A DNA stretch of 64,000 nucleotides from Komagataeibacter intermedius TF2 (GCF_000964425.1 NZ_BANF01000075.1:1-64000), one strand, 5' to 3'; positions 7,570 through 16,580 are shown, counted from the stretch's first letter. The notes: generated by a model from the sequence alone, not told the origin. Numbers and translations are program-made.

Positions 7570-9801
7570 GTGATACAGATCGCCCCGGTGGCGACAGACC
7601 GATGGCCCGCTGCCTGCGTGGTTAGCGTCACGGGTGGCTGGCTGCGCCGTTTCCGGTGGCTGTATGCCCCGCGGGCGGCGGATTTCGGGTTTGCGCTCCG
7701 CACGACCATTGCCGCCCTTCTGGCGCTGGTCATTGCCCTGTGGATGGAAATGGACGACCCGCAATGGGCGGCCATGACCACATGGATCGTAGCCCAGAAT
7801 TCGCGCGGGCAGAGCATGTCCAAGGCGCGGTGGCGGCTGCTGGGCACGGTCTGCGGCGCGGTGGCGGGCGTGGCCCTGATTGCGGCCATGCCCCAGTCAT
7901 CATGGCTGTTCTTTCCGGTGCTGGCGGTCTGGGTGGGAATATGCTGCGGGTTTGCGACTTTCCTGCGCAATTTCCATTCCTATGCGCTGGTGCTCATGGC
8001 GTTCACCAGCGGCCTGATCGCCCTGAACGCAGCCAATGATCCGCGCGATGTGTTTGCCATCGCCCTGTCCCGGTCCACCTACATCTTTCTGGGCATTCTG
8101 TGTGAAAGCGGGCTGGCGTCGGTCTTCGCGCCCAACCTGGCCGATGTCGCGCACAGGGAGATCACGCGCCGGGTTGCGGCAACCGTGGGGCAGGCGGCGC
8201 AGGCCCTGACGGGCATGATGGCGGGCCATGACGCGGGGTTCCTGCGGTCGCGCACGCTGCTGGGGTCCGTGTTTTCCATTTCGGACCAGATCGAGTTCAG
8301 TGAAGTGGAAATGCAGCACCGAACCCATGCCGGCGACCATGCGCGCGCGGCCCTGGCAGCGGTGGCGGTGGTGATGTCGCGCGGGCTGGGGCTGGCCGCG
8401 CGCATACGCGAGGCAGGCGCCGTGCCCCCGGCCTTTACCAATCCGCTGACCATGGCAAAGGCGCTGTTTTCCGACATGCAGGCGCAGATGGCCGGCCCCG
8501 ACCCCGTTGCCGCCGTGCCCGGCCTGCGCGCGCGCATCCGCATGCTGGGGGCGGAATGCCGGCAGCAGCTGGTCAATGACATCATTGCCGTCAGCGGGCC
8601 GGCGCCCATGGATGCCGCGGGGTCCCGGACGCATCTGGACGGGTACATCCTCAATGCCTCGCTTGGTGTGCTGCTGGTCCGGCTGGATGCGGCGCTGGTC
8701 CATCTGGCGGCGACACAGGCGGCCCCGGCGCATGACCATTTCCATTTTTCCACCCCGCCATGGCGGGACCGGACGGATGCCTGGCATAATGGTGTCCGCT
8801 CCGCCGGGGCCGTCCTTATGGGCGGACTGGTGTGGGAAGTGACGGGCTGGCCCGACGGGGCGACCTTCGCCATGTTCGTCGTGGTGACATGCAGCCGGTT
8901 CGCCGCCCATGAAAACCCGGTGCAGGACAGCCTTGGCTTCCTGCGCGGGGCGGTCTGGGCGGTGGTGGTGGCGGCGCTCCTGACGTTTGTCGTGCTGCCG
9001 CGGCAGGCGGTGTGGGAAACGTTGGTCGCGTCGCTGTTCGTGCCCATGATGGTGGGCGGTCTTGCGCTGCGTGACGCCCGTACGGTGGGGACGGCGGCGC
9101 CCTATAACAATTTCCTGCCGTTCATGGTTTACCCCGGCAACCAGTCGCGGCTGGATGAACTGACCTTTTTCAATACCAACAGTGCGGTCGTGCTGGGGAT
9201 ATGGTGCAGCGTGCTGGTGTTCCGGCTGGTGCTGCCATTCGATCAGGATGCGGAACGCTGGCGCATGCGCCGCCAGATGGTGGGCGACCTGCGGCGTATC
9301 GCGCGCGCCGCCACCATTCCCGATACCGGGGCATGGGTGAACACGCTGACCGCCCGGTTCGCACGTCTGGTCCGGCATTCCGCCACCATGTCCGATGCCC
9401 AGACCAACGCCTATCTGGACGGGGTGCTGGCGGCCATGACCGTGGGGCTGAACCTGATCCGGCTGCGGCGCATGCTGGACCGTGGCGGCCTCCCGCCCGA
9501 TGCGCGGCAGGCCGTGGAACGGACGGTCGCGGGGTTCGCCGCATGGCGGGGCCAGCCGCCTGTTGCTCTGGCCCACAAGGCGGCGGAGGCGCTGGCCTGC
9601 GTGCGGGCGCGGGTGGCGGGGGAGGGGAACCTGTCGCGGCGCCTCGATCTGGGGTGGAGTGCCGCCTATCTGGAAATACTGGTGCGCGAACTTGTGGCGC
9701 ATGCCCGGTTTTTCGATATTACCCACCGTTTCCATGTCCCGCCCGATTCGCGATCCATCAGGCCGGGCATCCCTGCCGCAACATCAAGGAGCCGCCCATG
9801 A
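7570..9801 (+). CDS. FUSC-family inner-membrane exporter (AaeB/fusaric-acid resistance type)
   Basis: 743 residues with the FUSC layout: a first membrane block (about 35-170), a soluble region, a second membrane block (about 410-560) with WPDGATFAMFVVVTCSRFA, and a soluble C-terminal domain. Members export aromatic acids and related toxic compounds, usually with a HlyD-type adaptor and outer-membrane channel; neither is adjacent here, unlike the second FUSC gene at 47.8 kb. The start is GTG at 7570; no ATG is in frame nearby. The stop overlaps the RidA start (ATGA), so the two are translationally coupled. A palindromic operator candidate lies upstream. The substrate is unknown. Confidence 0.88.
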   Translation: MIQIAPVATDRWPAACVVSVTGGWLRRFRWLYAPRAADFGFALRTTIAALLALVIALWMEMDDPQWAAMTTWIVAQNSRGQSMSKARWRLLGTVCGAVAGVALIAAMPQSSWLFFPVLAVWVGICCGFATFLRNFHSYALVLMAFTSGLIALNAANDPRDVFAIALSRSTYIFLGILCESGLASVFAPNLADVAHREITRRVAATVGQAAQALTGMMAGHDAGFLRSRTLLGSVFSISDQIEFSEVEMQHRTHAGDHARAALAAVAVVMSRGLGLAARIREAGAVPPAFTNPLTMAKALFSDMQAQMAGPDPVAAVPGLRARIRMLGAECRQQLVNDIIAVSGPAPMDAAGSRTHLDGYILNASLGVLLVRLDAALVHLAATQAAPAHDHFHFSTPPWRDRTDAWHNGVRSAGAVLMGGLVWEVTGWPDGATFAMFVVVTCSRFAAHENPVQDSLGFLRGAVWAVVVAALLTFVVLPRQAVWETLVASLFVPMMVGGLALRDARTVGTAAPYNNFLPFMVYPGNQSRLDELTFFNTNSAVVLGIWCSVLVFRLVLPFDQDAERWRMRRQMVGDLRRIARAATIPDTGAWVNTLTARFARLVRHSATMSDAQTNAYLDGVLAAMTVGLNLIRLRRMLDRGGLPPDARQAVERTVAGFAAWRGQPPVALAHKAAEALACVRARVAGEGNLSRRLDLGWSAAYLEILVRELVAHARFFDITHRFHVPPDSRSIRPGIPAATSRSRP

Positions 9802-10148
9802 CCATCACACGCCTGCAACCTGAAGACCGGCTGACCGGCGCCGTCGTGCATGGACATACAGTCTATCTGGCCGGACAGGTGACTGATGACCCAAACCTTG
9901 ATGCCGAAGGCCAGACGGCGGATATCCTGCGCCAGATCGATGCCCTGCTGGCGGAAGCAGGGACCAGCAGCGCACGCCTGCTGTCGGTACAGATTTTCCT
10001 GAGCGACATGAACGATATGGCTGCGATGAACCGTGCATGGGACGCCTGGCTGGACCCGACCGCCAAACCTGCCCGCGCCACGGTTGAGGCCCGTCTGGCC
10101 GATCCGCGCTGGAAGGTCGAAATCACCGGAATTGCAGCCCTGCCCTGA
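9798..10148 (+). CDS. RidA/YjgF-family protein
   Basis: 116-residue protein of the Rid superfamily, which includes deaminases that remove reactive enamine/imine intermediates. Seen: VYLAGQVTDDP near the N-terminus, QTADILRQIDALLAEAG, the SVQIFLSDMNDM strand-loop, and PARATVEARL near the C-terminus, with the Arg that usually binds the substrate carboxylate. AAGGA lies 7 nt before the ATG. Its start overlaps the exporter stop by 4 nt, suggesting that the two proteins deal with the same toxic metabolite (inference). It differs from canonical RidA at several positions, so it is more likely a Rid paralogue than the housekeeping enzyme. Confidence 0.88.
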   Translation: MTITRLQPEDRLTGAVVHGHTVYLAGQVTDDPNLDAEGQTADILRQIDALLAEAGTSSARLLSVQIFLSDMNDMAAMNRAWDAWLDPTAKPARATVEARLADPRWKVEITGIAALP

Positions 10149-10257
10149 TCCACAGGCGGCCCTGAAGGCCGGTTTTCATGCAACCGTGGGGTGGGCGGGC
10201 TGTTCAGATTCGTGAATGCGGTCCCATGGATCCGCCCATGATACGGAGCATCCCGCC

Positions 10258-11259
10258 ATGCCAGATGACACCAGCCATTCCTCATCCCGCCGCCAGATCC
10301 TGACGGGTGCTGCGGCAGCCGGTCTTGTTACCGCTGCTGCCGGCCGGTCCCATGCCGCGGAAATGGCGGCCCCCACGCCTGCGCTGGTGGACCCGGAAAA
10401 CGCCTATCCCCGGCCGCCCTTTCCCCAGCAGTCCCAGCCATGGCCCGGCCTTGCGGGCAAGATGACGCCCCGGCCCGACCATGGGGAAACCAGCTATCGT
10501 GGGTCCGGCAGGCTGGCGGGGCGCAAGGCGCTGATTACGGGTGGGGATTCGGGCATTGGCCGGGCTGCCGCCATTGCCTATGCGCGTGAAGGGGCGGATG
10601 TGGCGATTGCCTACCTGCCACAGGAAGAACCGGATGCGCGTGAGGTCATTGCCCTGATCCGCGCAGCCGGGCGCAAGGCCGTGGCCCTGCCCGGTGACCT
10701 GCGGGACCGCAAATACTGCGACAGCGTGGTGAAACGCGCGCATCAGGAACTTGGCGGACTGGATATCCTGGTCAGCAATGCCGGTCGCCAGCACCATCAG
10801 GACACTATCCTCGATATCAGTGACGAACAGTTTGATGAAACGTTCCGCACCAATATCTACGCGCTGTTTTATCTGGGCAAGGCGGCCATCCCGCTTATGC
10901 CACGCGGGGGCGCGATCATCGCCACGGCGTCGGTCAATGCGTTCAGCCCGTCCGAAATCCTGCTGGATTATTCCGCGACCAAGGGGGCGATCGTCGCCTT
11001 CGTCAAGTCACTGGCCAAGCAGATGGTCCACCGTGGCATCCGCGTCAATGCCGTCGCCCCCGGCCCGTTCTGGACCGCGTTGCAGGTCAGTGGTGGCCAG
11101 ACGGAGGAAAACATCCACAATTTTGGTGGCGAGACCCCGATGGGCCGCGCGGGCCAGCCTGCGGAACTGGCGCCTGTCTATGTCCTGCTGGCATCGTCGG
11201 AGGCCAGTTACATTACCGGTCAGGTCTATGGCGCGGCTGGCGGGACGGGTGTGGGCTAG
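10258..11259 (+). CDS. Tat-exported short-chain dehydrogenase/reductase (YghA-like)
   Basis: 333 residues. A Tat signal (SRRQIL at 10-15, then an Ala-rich core ending SHAAE) precedes a full SDR domain. Seen: cofactor loop TGGDSGIG (94-101), SNAG (173-176), catalytic Ser225, Tyr238 and Lys242 in YSATKGA, and a PG-motif VAPGPFW. The linker with [11 protein letters not shown] resembles E. coli YghA, an NADPH aldehyde reductase, but the Tat signal implies folding with cofactor and export. ACGGAG precedes the ATG at 10258, favoured over an upstream start because it places the twin Arg near the N-terminus. The periplasmic substrate is unknown. Confidence 0.88.
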   Translation: MPDDTSHSSSRRQILTGAAAAGLVTAAAGRSHAAEMAAPTPALVDPENAYPRPPFPQQSQPWPGLAGKMTPRPDHGETSYRGSGRLAGRKALITGGDSGIGRAAAIAYAREGADVAIAYLPQEEPDAREVIALIRAAGRKAVALPGDLRDRKYCDSVVKRAHQELGGLDILVSNAGRQHHQDTILDISDEQFDETFRTNIYALFYLGKAAIPLMPRGGAIIATASVNAFSPSEILLDYSATKGAIVAFVKSLAKQMVHRGIRVNAVAPGPFWTALQVSGGQTEENIHNFGGETPMGRAGQPAELAPVYVLLASSEASYITGQVYGAAGGTGVG

Positions 11260-11300
11260 GGTCGCGCAATGTCCTTGCGGTGCGGCTGCGGCAATGGCAC

Positions 11301-11423
11301 ATGGCATGGATGCGTATTGTCATGTCCTGCCTGCTGATGCTGCTGGGGGTCGCGGCGTGTTATTATGCCTTTGGCATGATTACGGATGCCGGGCGTTTCA
11401 TATCCGATTCCCATCCCTGGTGA
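11301..11423 (+). CDS. possible 40-residue membrane peptide
   Basis: A short frame with one strongly hydrophobic segment (about residues 5-25) followed by a polar tail ending DSHPW. It starts 41 nt after the SDR stop. No strong ribosome site is visible and an internal ATG at 11310 is also possible. Not recognised. It could be a chance frame. Confidence 0.3.
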   Translation: MAWMRIVMSCLLMLLGVAACYYAFGMITDAGRFISDSHPW

Positions 11424-11601
11424 TCCCCTGTCCTCCCGTCGCCTGACGGGGGCGTGCGGCTGTCCGGTAGGGAACACGGGCCGGTCATGTTTCATGTTGC
11501 GTACCGTTATGAATCATGCACCCGATCGTGCATTTCCGGCGTTGTACATGACTTCAACACTGACATGTTTCCCGCAGGCATGACCTGTGGTGGAGGTTGC
11601 C

Positions 11602-12039
11602 ATGATCCGTTTTCCCGCCCTGCCCGCCCTTGTCGCCGCCAGTATCGTGGTGGCCTCGCCCGCCCTTGCCGCCACCGTGCGGCTGGATGGTCATTTCACC
11701 CCTGAACATGGCACGACCAGCCAGCCCGATGGCACCGTTCAGGCCACGCTGAACACGCGCACGAACCTTGTGAAATATACCCTGACATGGACCGGGCTGA
11801 GCGGACCTGTGGTGGCCGCCCATTTCCACGGCCCCGCGCCAGCAGGGGAGGAAGCGGGCGTGCTGGTGCCCATTCCCGGCCCCTACAAATCCGGCCAGCA
11901 TGGGTCCGTCCTGCTGTCATCTGAACAGGCGGAGGCCCTTCAGAACGGTCAGGTCTATGTCAACCTGCACACCGCCGCCCAGCCCAATGGCGAGGCCCGC
12001 GCCCAGCTTGCGCCGGTCCGTCCCGGTGAAACGAAATAA
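11602..12039 (+). CDS. secreted CHRD-domain protein
   Basis: 145 residues. A signal peptide ends ALAA, then one CHRD domain: VRLDGHFTPEHGT at its start, GTVQATLN, HFHGPAPAGEEAGV (the usual H-x-H-G motif) and VYVNLHTAAQPNGEARAQL at the end. CHRD domains occur in periplasmic and extracellular bacterial proteins of unknown role. The start at 11602 has GGAGG 10 nt upstream; an in-frame GTG 15 nt earlier is less likely. Single gene between the SDR and the DUF1134-like protein. Confidence 0.85.
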   Translation: MIRFPALPALVAASIVVASPALAATVRLDGHFTPEHGTTSQPDGTVQATLNTRTNLVKYTLTWTGLSGPVVAAHFHGPAPAGEEAGVLVPIPGPYKSGQHGSVLLSSEQAEALQNGQVYVNLHTAAQPNGEARAQLAPVRPGETK

Positions 12040-12183
12040 ACTGCAAGTCATTGGGATCGTGTCCATGATATAGTTTGCATGGCTGCTATTTGTGCGGCAC
12101 AGTGCAGTGGATGACATGGAAATCATGTCGGTCATGTAAGGACGCGGGGTGACTGTGCCCGCCAGAAGTCATGGAGTCCGCTT

Positions 12184-12687
12184 TTGCGCCTAGTATCTCT
12201 GGCCGCTGTCGCGGCGGCCGTGTCCCTGTCCGGTCTCGCCCCTTTCACCTGTGCCCATGCTGCGGATGCGCTGGGGCAGAATACGGCAACGATTACCTTT
12301 ACCCTGTCGGCGGCCGATCTGGGGGCAGGAATGTCGTGGGGGAAAGGTGTTCTGACGTTCGAGGGACATGACTACCCCTTCCGCATCCGCGGCGGTTCGG
12401 GGGCGGCCATCGGCTTTTCCAGAACCCATGCCACTGGCACCGTCTATAACCTGTACCGCGTTGCGGATATCGAGGGTACATACTGGTCCGTCCAGGGCGA
12501 GGCGACGGTCGGCGCGGGCAAGGGTGCCGCCGTCATGGAAAATAACAACGGTATCCATATCAAGTTCTCGTCACGCAGCACGGGCGCGCGGCTGGCGTTT
12601 TCGGTCGAACGTCTGACCATAAGCCTGACCCCGGAAGAAAAGGCCGGCCTTGCAACCGCGAGTGCCACCCCTGCTTCCCATGAATAG
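12184..12687 (+). CDS. secreted DUF1134-like protein
   Basis: 167 residues starting at TTG, with GGAG 8 nt upstream. A signal peptide ends AHAA. The body has the glycine-rich lipid-binding-like pattern of the DUF1134/YSC84 group: SWGKGVLTFEGHDYPFRIRG, VYNLYRVADIEGTYW, and a late NNNGIHIKF strand. DUF1134 proteins in Alphaproteobacteria act at the cell envelope. The family call is from memory of this pattern and needs a profile search. The C-terminal tail (ATASATPASHE) is low complexity. Confidence 0.7.
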   Translation: MRLVSLAAVAAAVSLSGLAPFTCAHAADALGQNTATITFTLSAADLGAGMSWGKGVLTFEGHDYPFRIRGGSGAAIGFSRTHATGTVYNLYRVADIEGTYWSVQGEATVGAGKGAAVMENNNGIHIKFSSRSTGARLAFSVERLTISLTPEEKAGLATASATPASHE

Positions 12688-12748
12688 GCAGTCCGCCCCC
12701 TGATCGTGCATGGTAGGCTCCATCACCTGAACGGATGGAGCCACCAGC

Positions 12749-13618
12749 ATGACAGAAGATACCCATACATTTGGCGATGGCCGGCTTGCGGCCAGCGTGC
12801 GTGCCCATGGCGCGGAGCTGTGCGCCCTGCGTGCGAATGGTCGTGACCTGTTATGGGCCGGGGGGGAGCCGTGGCGGCGGCAGTCACCCGTACTGTTTCC
12901 CATCGTGGGGCGACTGGTGGATGATGCGGCATGGGTTGACGGGCAGGCTTACCGCATGACCCAGCACGGCTTTGCCCGTGACTGCACATTCCGCTGGCTG
13001 GAACGTGACGAGACCGGCTGCCGCCTTGAACTGTCCGATACGGAGGCGACGCGCAGGGTCTATCCTTTCGCCTTCAGCCTTGTCATTGACTACCGCATTG
13101 AACAGGGCAGGCTGCGGGTTGGGTACTGCGTGACCAATCCCGATGCGACGCGTGTCCTGCCCGCATCACTGGGCGCGCATCCCGCCTTCGTCTGGCCGCT
13201 GTCGCCCGATGTGCCCAAAGACCGGCACGTCATTGAATTCGACCAGCCCGAACCCGAAGGCGTGCGCCGACTGAAGGGGGGGCTGCTGCTGCCCGACTCC
13301 TTCCCCACGCCTGTGCGCGGACGCGTGCTGCACCTGGATGAATCCCTGTTTGCGGCGGATGCGTTGATTCTGGACCGACTGGCCAGCACGGGACTGACCT
13401 ACCGCATTCCGGATGGCCCGGGTCTGCGCCTGACATGGGAAGGCTTCCCGCAACTGGGAATCTGGATGAAACCCGGTGGTGATTTCCTGTGTATTGAACC
13501 GTGGCATGGCATGGCCAGCCCGGTCGGATTCAAGGGCGATTTTTCCACGCGTCCGGGTGTATTTCACCTGCGGCCGGGGCAGGAATGGCGCGCGTCCTGG
13601 CAGGTTGGCTGCATCTGA
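12749..13618 (+). CDS. aldose 1-epimerase family protein (LacX-like), cytoplasmic
   Basis: 289 residues without a signal peptide. Galactose-mutarotase fold: GAELCALRANGRDLLWAG near the start, SPVLFPIVGRL, a QHGFARDC segment with the catalytic His, SLGAHPAFVWP, and CIEPWHGMASP with the catalytic Glu. This pattern matches the LacX/YeaD branch acting on sugars or sugar phosphates rather than classical GalM. A second, exported epimerase lies at 28.4 kb, giving one on each side of the membrane. Transcribed alone after a 61-nt gap. Confidence 0.88.
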   Translation: MTEDTHTFGDGRLAASVRAHGAELCALRANGRDLLWAGGEPWRRQSPVLFPIVGRLVDDAAWVDGQAYRMTQHGFARDCTFRWLERDETGCRLELSDTEATRRVYPFAFSLVIDYRIEQGRLRVGYCVTNPDATRVLPASLGAHPAFVWPLSPDVPKDRHVIEFDQPEPEGVRRLKGGLLLPDSFPTPVRGRVLHLDESLFAADALILDRLASTGLTYRIPDGPGLRLTWEGFPQLGIWMKPGGDFLCIEPWHGMASPVGFKGDFSTRPGVFHLRPGQEWRASWQVGCI

Positions 13619-13804
13619 TCCATGCCCCTTCCGGCAGGTGTCTTTTCCATGCAACACCTGCCGGAATAAGCTTTGCGAAAAAAGCATGGATGGCCCCGGA
13701 AATCTGCGAAAATATCGTATTTTCAACCCCCCGGTTGCGTCGTAGCGTGCGCGCAGGAGCAGCATGCGGCAGTCTCGCCCGCTAGGCTCACGGGAAACGC
13801 CTTG

Positions 13805-14032
13805 ATGCGTAGTTTTTCTCCTGTCCCCGCCGTGGGATTTTCCCCTTCTTCCAATCCCCTTCCGATCCGCACACTGCGCCAGCGCGTTGTGGGCTGGGTT
13901 GGTGCGGCCTACCGCAAACAGGGGATGATGCTGCTGGCGACACTGCCCAGTATCGCCGTGCCATCAGGCTGCCATGCGGGGATGGAGGGATCGCCCTCCC
14001 TGCTGGCGCTGCGGGGCTGGGACCGGTCCTGA
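13805..14032 (+). CDS. uncertain 75-residue open frame
   Basis: Begins with MRSFSPVP, has a basic TLRQRVVGWVGAAYRKQG stretch and ends LRGWDRS. No domain is recognised and GGGAAACGCC before the ATG is a weak ribosome site. An antisense frame overlaps it. It lies in a 550-nt gap (13619-14172) that otherwise shows nothing identifiable. It may be non-coding. Confidence 0.25.
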   Translation: MRSFSPVPAVGFSPSSNPLPIRTLRQRVVGWVGAAYRKQGMMLLATLPSIAVPSGCHAGMEGSPSLLALRGWDRS

Positions 14033-14172
14033 GCGGACCAGCCAGCCTGGGGCGGGCTGATCCTGTATCATGATATATGGCGGCGCATCCCGGTGTGCCG
14101 CCATATTCATTGGACGCGATATAAGGGGAGCGTAAAATACATCTGACAGGGCAGCTGGGAGAGCGGAAGGAC

Positions 14173-14799
14173 ATGGGTAGACAGATGCCACGACGCGCGG
14201 CATGGCTGGTGATTGCGGCACTGGCGCAGATGGGAACAGCCCATGCGGCCACGACCGCGTTCAACAAGCTGCCTGATTACGAGAAATTCGGGATTACGAT
14301 CACCAGCGCCTATCACGTGCGCCGCTGCGGGGTAACGGTTACGGTCGACCAGTCCCGTTTTGCCGACAGCGCCAGCGCGCTGGAAAATGAAGGCATACTT
14401 GATAATGTCACGCCCGCCATTATCAGCCGGCGCCCGGCCTACTATATCGGCCAGGCCATGCATGAAATCGTGCCGACCATCATCTACCATACCTTCCTGC
14501 GGTATACGGACGCGGTGAACTGTCACTTCGTATTCCATACGAAAGGGGGCGAGGACGAAACGCTGTACGGCGAAGTCGAGAATTCCTCCCCTGCTTTCCT
14601 GAGTTTTGTCGTGAACAGCCATACCCATACGCAGGTGGACTGGTACAAGGCCAGTTTTGATGAAATCCGGGAAGTCGCCTCGAAATTCGAGGAAGATCCG
14701 GCCTATGCCGCCCCCCTGACACCGGAAGAGGGCGCGCCCCCGCAACCCACGCCCGCAGATCCCGATGGTATCCAGGACGTGACAGACCGCCTGCAATGA
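14173..14799 (+). CDS. secreted protein of unknown function, coupled to bluB
   Basis: 208 residues. A signal peptide ends AHAA, and the mature part contains YHVRRCGVTVTVD and AVNCHFVFHTKGG, whose two cysteines may form a disulfide. The C-terminal tail is acidic and proline-rich (EEGAPPQPTPADPDG). GGAAGG lies directly before the ATG; a second in-frame ATG four codons later is possible. Its stop overlaps the bluB start (ATGA), so the two share a transcript. Family not recognised. A link to cobalamin or lower-ligand metabolism is only suggested by the coupling. Confidence 0.7.
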   Translation: MGRQMPRRAAWLVIAALAQMGTAHAATTAFNKLPDYEKFGITITSAYHVRRCGVTVTVDQSRFADSASALENEGILDNVTPAIISRRPAYYIGQAMHEIVPTIIYHTFLRYTDAVNCHFVFHTKGGEDETLYGEVENSSPAFLSFVVNSHTHTQVDWYKASFDEIREVASKFEEDPAYAAPLTPEEGAPPQPTPADPDGIQDVTDRLQ

Positions 14800-15455
14800 A
14801 CGAAAGAAGGGGCATGATGTCCATGCCCGAATTCTCCCATGCCTTTCGGGAGCAGTTGCAAGACCTGTTCCGCTGGCGGCGTGACGTACGCCATTTCCGC
14901 CGTGATCCGGTGCCTGAACCCGTGCTGGGCGACCTGCTGCGCACCGCGTGTCTTGCCCCATCGGTGGGGCTGAGCGAACCCTGGCGTTTCGTGCGTGTGG
15001 ACGACCCGCGACGCCGGGCGGCAGTGCGTGAGGACTTTGCCCGTTGCAATGCCCGTGCGCTGGCTGATCATATGGGAGCGGACGCTCGGAATTATGCCCG
15101 GCTGAAGCTGGCGGGGCTGGATGACGCGCCGCATCATGTGGCGGTCCTGTCCCATCCCGACCCCACGCAGGGGCGTGGTCTGGGGCGCGGGACGATGCCA
15201 CAGACCACGACATGGTCCACTGTCATGGCCATCCATACGTTCTGGCTGGCGGCCACGGCGGTGGGTGTCGGGGTGGGGTGGGTCTCCATTATCGATCCCG
15301 ACCGGATCAAGACCGTGCTGGACATGGACCCCGCGCTGGAACTGGTGGCCTATCTGTGCGTGGGTTACCCGGCCCAGCCTGCCAGCACGCCGGAACTGGA
15401 ACGTCGCGGCTGGGAACGGCGCGCGCCCGAACGGCGGGAATGGATCCGGCGTTAG
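14796..15455 (+). CDS. bluB: 5,6-dimethylbenzimidazole synthase
   Basis: Flavin-destructase that cleaves FMNH2 with O2 to make 5,6-dimethylbenzimidazole, the lower ligand of vitamin B12. The 219-residue nitroreductase-fold protein shows FRWRRDVRHFRRDPVP at the N-terminus (with the conserved RRDVR and its Asp), APSVGLSEPWRFVRV (flavin-binding), QTTTWSTVMAIHTFWLAA, and VGVGWVSIIDP, the usual BluB pattern. In-frame ATGs at 14796, 14814 and 14820 are possible; the first overlaps the preceding stop by 4 nt. Together with the riboswitch at 0.5 kb it indicates that the organism makes cobalamin. Confidence 0.93.
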   Translation: MNERRGMMSMPEFSHAFREQLQDLFRWRRDVRHFRRDPVPEPVLGDLLRTACLAPSVGLSEPWRFVRVDDPRRRAAVREDFARCNARALADHMGADARNYARLKLAGLDDAPHHVAVLSHPDPTQGRGLGRGTMPQTTTWSTVMAIHTFWLAATAVGVGVGWVSIIDPDRIKTVLDMDPALELVAYLCVGYPAQPASTPELERRGWERRAPERREWIRR

Positions 15456-15483
15456 GGCGGCATATGCGTTGCGATGAAAACAG

Positions 15484-15566
15484 TAAAAGTCTTTGGTGAA
15501 GCTTTTTTTCAAACAGCTTCAGGAAACGCCGCCTTTTTGAAAAAAGGCGACACCCAAAAACTTTTA
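15484..15566 (-). repeat. three-way-junction intergenic repeat, copy B (inverted)
   Basis: Full-length copy in reverse orientation. Outer arms TAAAAGTCTTTGG and CCAAAAACTTTTA, inner hairpins GAAGCTTTT...AGCTTC and GCCGCCTTTTT...AAAAGGCGAC. Lies 28 nt after bluB. Confidence 0.85.
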
Positions 15567-15926
15567 TTTTTTATCAGTGGCTTATGTTTGGATGGTCCCT
15601 GTGACACTGTGCATTGTCATGCGATGCCGTACGGTGCGGGTGCCGGTCATGGGCGCGGGATTGCAGCACAGGTCGGACGACTGCAGGGTCGTGATCAGGG
15701 AAGATGACGAACAGGAAAAAAATGGGTGGCAGATATTCGCTAAAGCCGGTTTTGCTGCCGCCCTGTTTCACCCATTGTGCCTGCCGGGTTTCGGGCTGGT
15801 CATATTCAGGTGATGCGCGTTCGCCCACCTGCTGGCATTCCCCCGTGGCCGGCGGTCTGGTTCTGTCGGCGCCGGTGTAAGGGACGCTGGATTCATGCCC
15901 GTTATCCGGCGATGGAGGACTGAACG
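15567..15926. other. intergenic stretch without a recognised gene
   Basis: Open frames of 60-85 codons exist on both strands but lack good start sites and look like chance frames. The last 15 nt hold the ribosome site of dedA (GGAGG at 15914). Confidence 0.45.
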
Positions 15927-16580
15927 CTGCTGCATCATTTTGAATATCTGTTCCAGCATTACGGATATGGGGTCATTACCTTTATCGTGATGCTGGAAAG
16001 CATGGGGCTGCCGCTTCCGGCTGAAACACTGATTATTTCAGCGTCCATCTACTGTGCCGCCACCCATAAGCTGGATATCCAGTGGGTGGCGCTTGCCGCG
16101 GTGACGGGGGCTGTGATCGGGGATAATATCGGCTACCTGATCGGGCGGAAAGTCGGCCTGCCGCTGCTGCAGAAATACGGATCACGCATCAAGCTGACGC
16201 CCGACAGGCTGCTGCTGGGGCGTTTCCTGTTTCGCCATCATGGCAGTGGTATTGTGTTTTTCGGGCGGTTTATCGCCCTTCTGCGCGTATTCGTGGCCCT
16301 GCTGGCCGGTGCCAACCATATGCCATGGCCCCGCTTCATGCTGTTCAATGCGCTGGGCGGTCTGTGCTGGGCGGGTGGATATGCCACGGGTGCGTATTAT
16401 CTTGGCCGCAAGGTAACCCAGGTTTCCGGTCCCGCCAGTATTGCGATGGGGCTGGCGGTGGCGGTCGGGCTGGTGCTCAGTGCCCTTTTCCTGCGTCGCA
16501 ATGAAGAACGCCTGACCCGGCAGGCTCTGCGTGAAGCCCGTGCGGATGCGGCGGCACAGGGGGCGGGAACTCCGTCCTGA
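15927..16580 (+). CDS. DedA-family inner-membrane protein, CTG start
   Basis: 217-residue DedA/VTT protein; the family includes flippase-like transporters needed for envelope integrity and proton-motive-force homeostasis. Seen: ESMGLPLPAETLI (conserved acidic residue and E-x-x-x-x-P-x-P-E pattern), GDNIGYLIGRKVG, FGRFIALLRVFVALLAGANHMPW (conserved Arg-rich motif) and a GGLCWAGGYATGAYYLG helix. Codons 15927-15986 continue the family N-terminus (HHFEYLFQHYGYGVITFIV), but an in-frame TGA sits at 15921 and there is no ATG/GTG/TTG before that segment. CTG at 15927, 8 nt after GGAGG, is therefore the likely start. Confidence 0.88.
   Translation: MLHHFEYLFQHYGYGVITFIVMLESMGLPLPAETLIISASIYCAATHKLDIQWVALAAVTGAVIGDNIGYLIGRKVGLPLLQKYGSRIKLTPDRLLLGRFLFRHHGSGIVFFGRFIALLRVFVALLAGANHMPWPRFMLFNALGGLCWAGGYATGAYYLGRKVTQVSGPASIAMGLAVAVGLVLSALFLRRNEERLTRQALREARADAAAQGAGTPS

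Noticed and set aside
7900-9735. A 611-codon frame antisense to the first FUSC gene
   Set aside because: Same low-complexity His/Arg/Gly composition as other shadow frames; FUSC on the plus strand has clear motifs.
15577-15813. 78-codon frame between bluB and dedA
   Set aside because: Poor start site and mixed composition, and an antisense frame of equal quality overlaps it.
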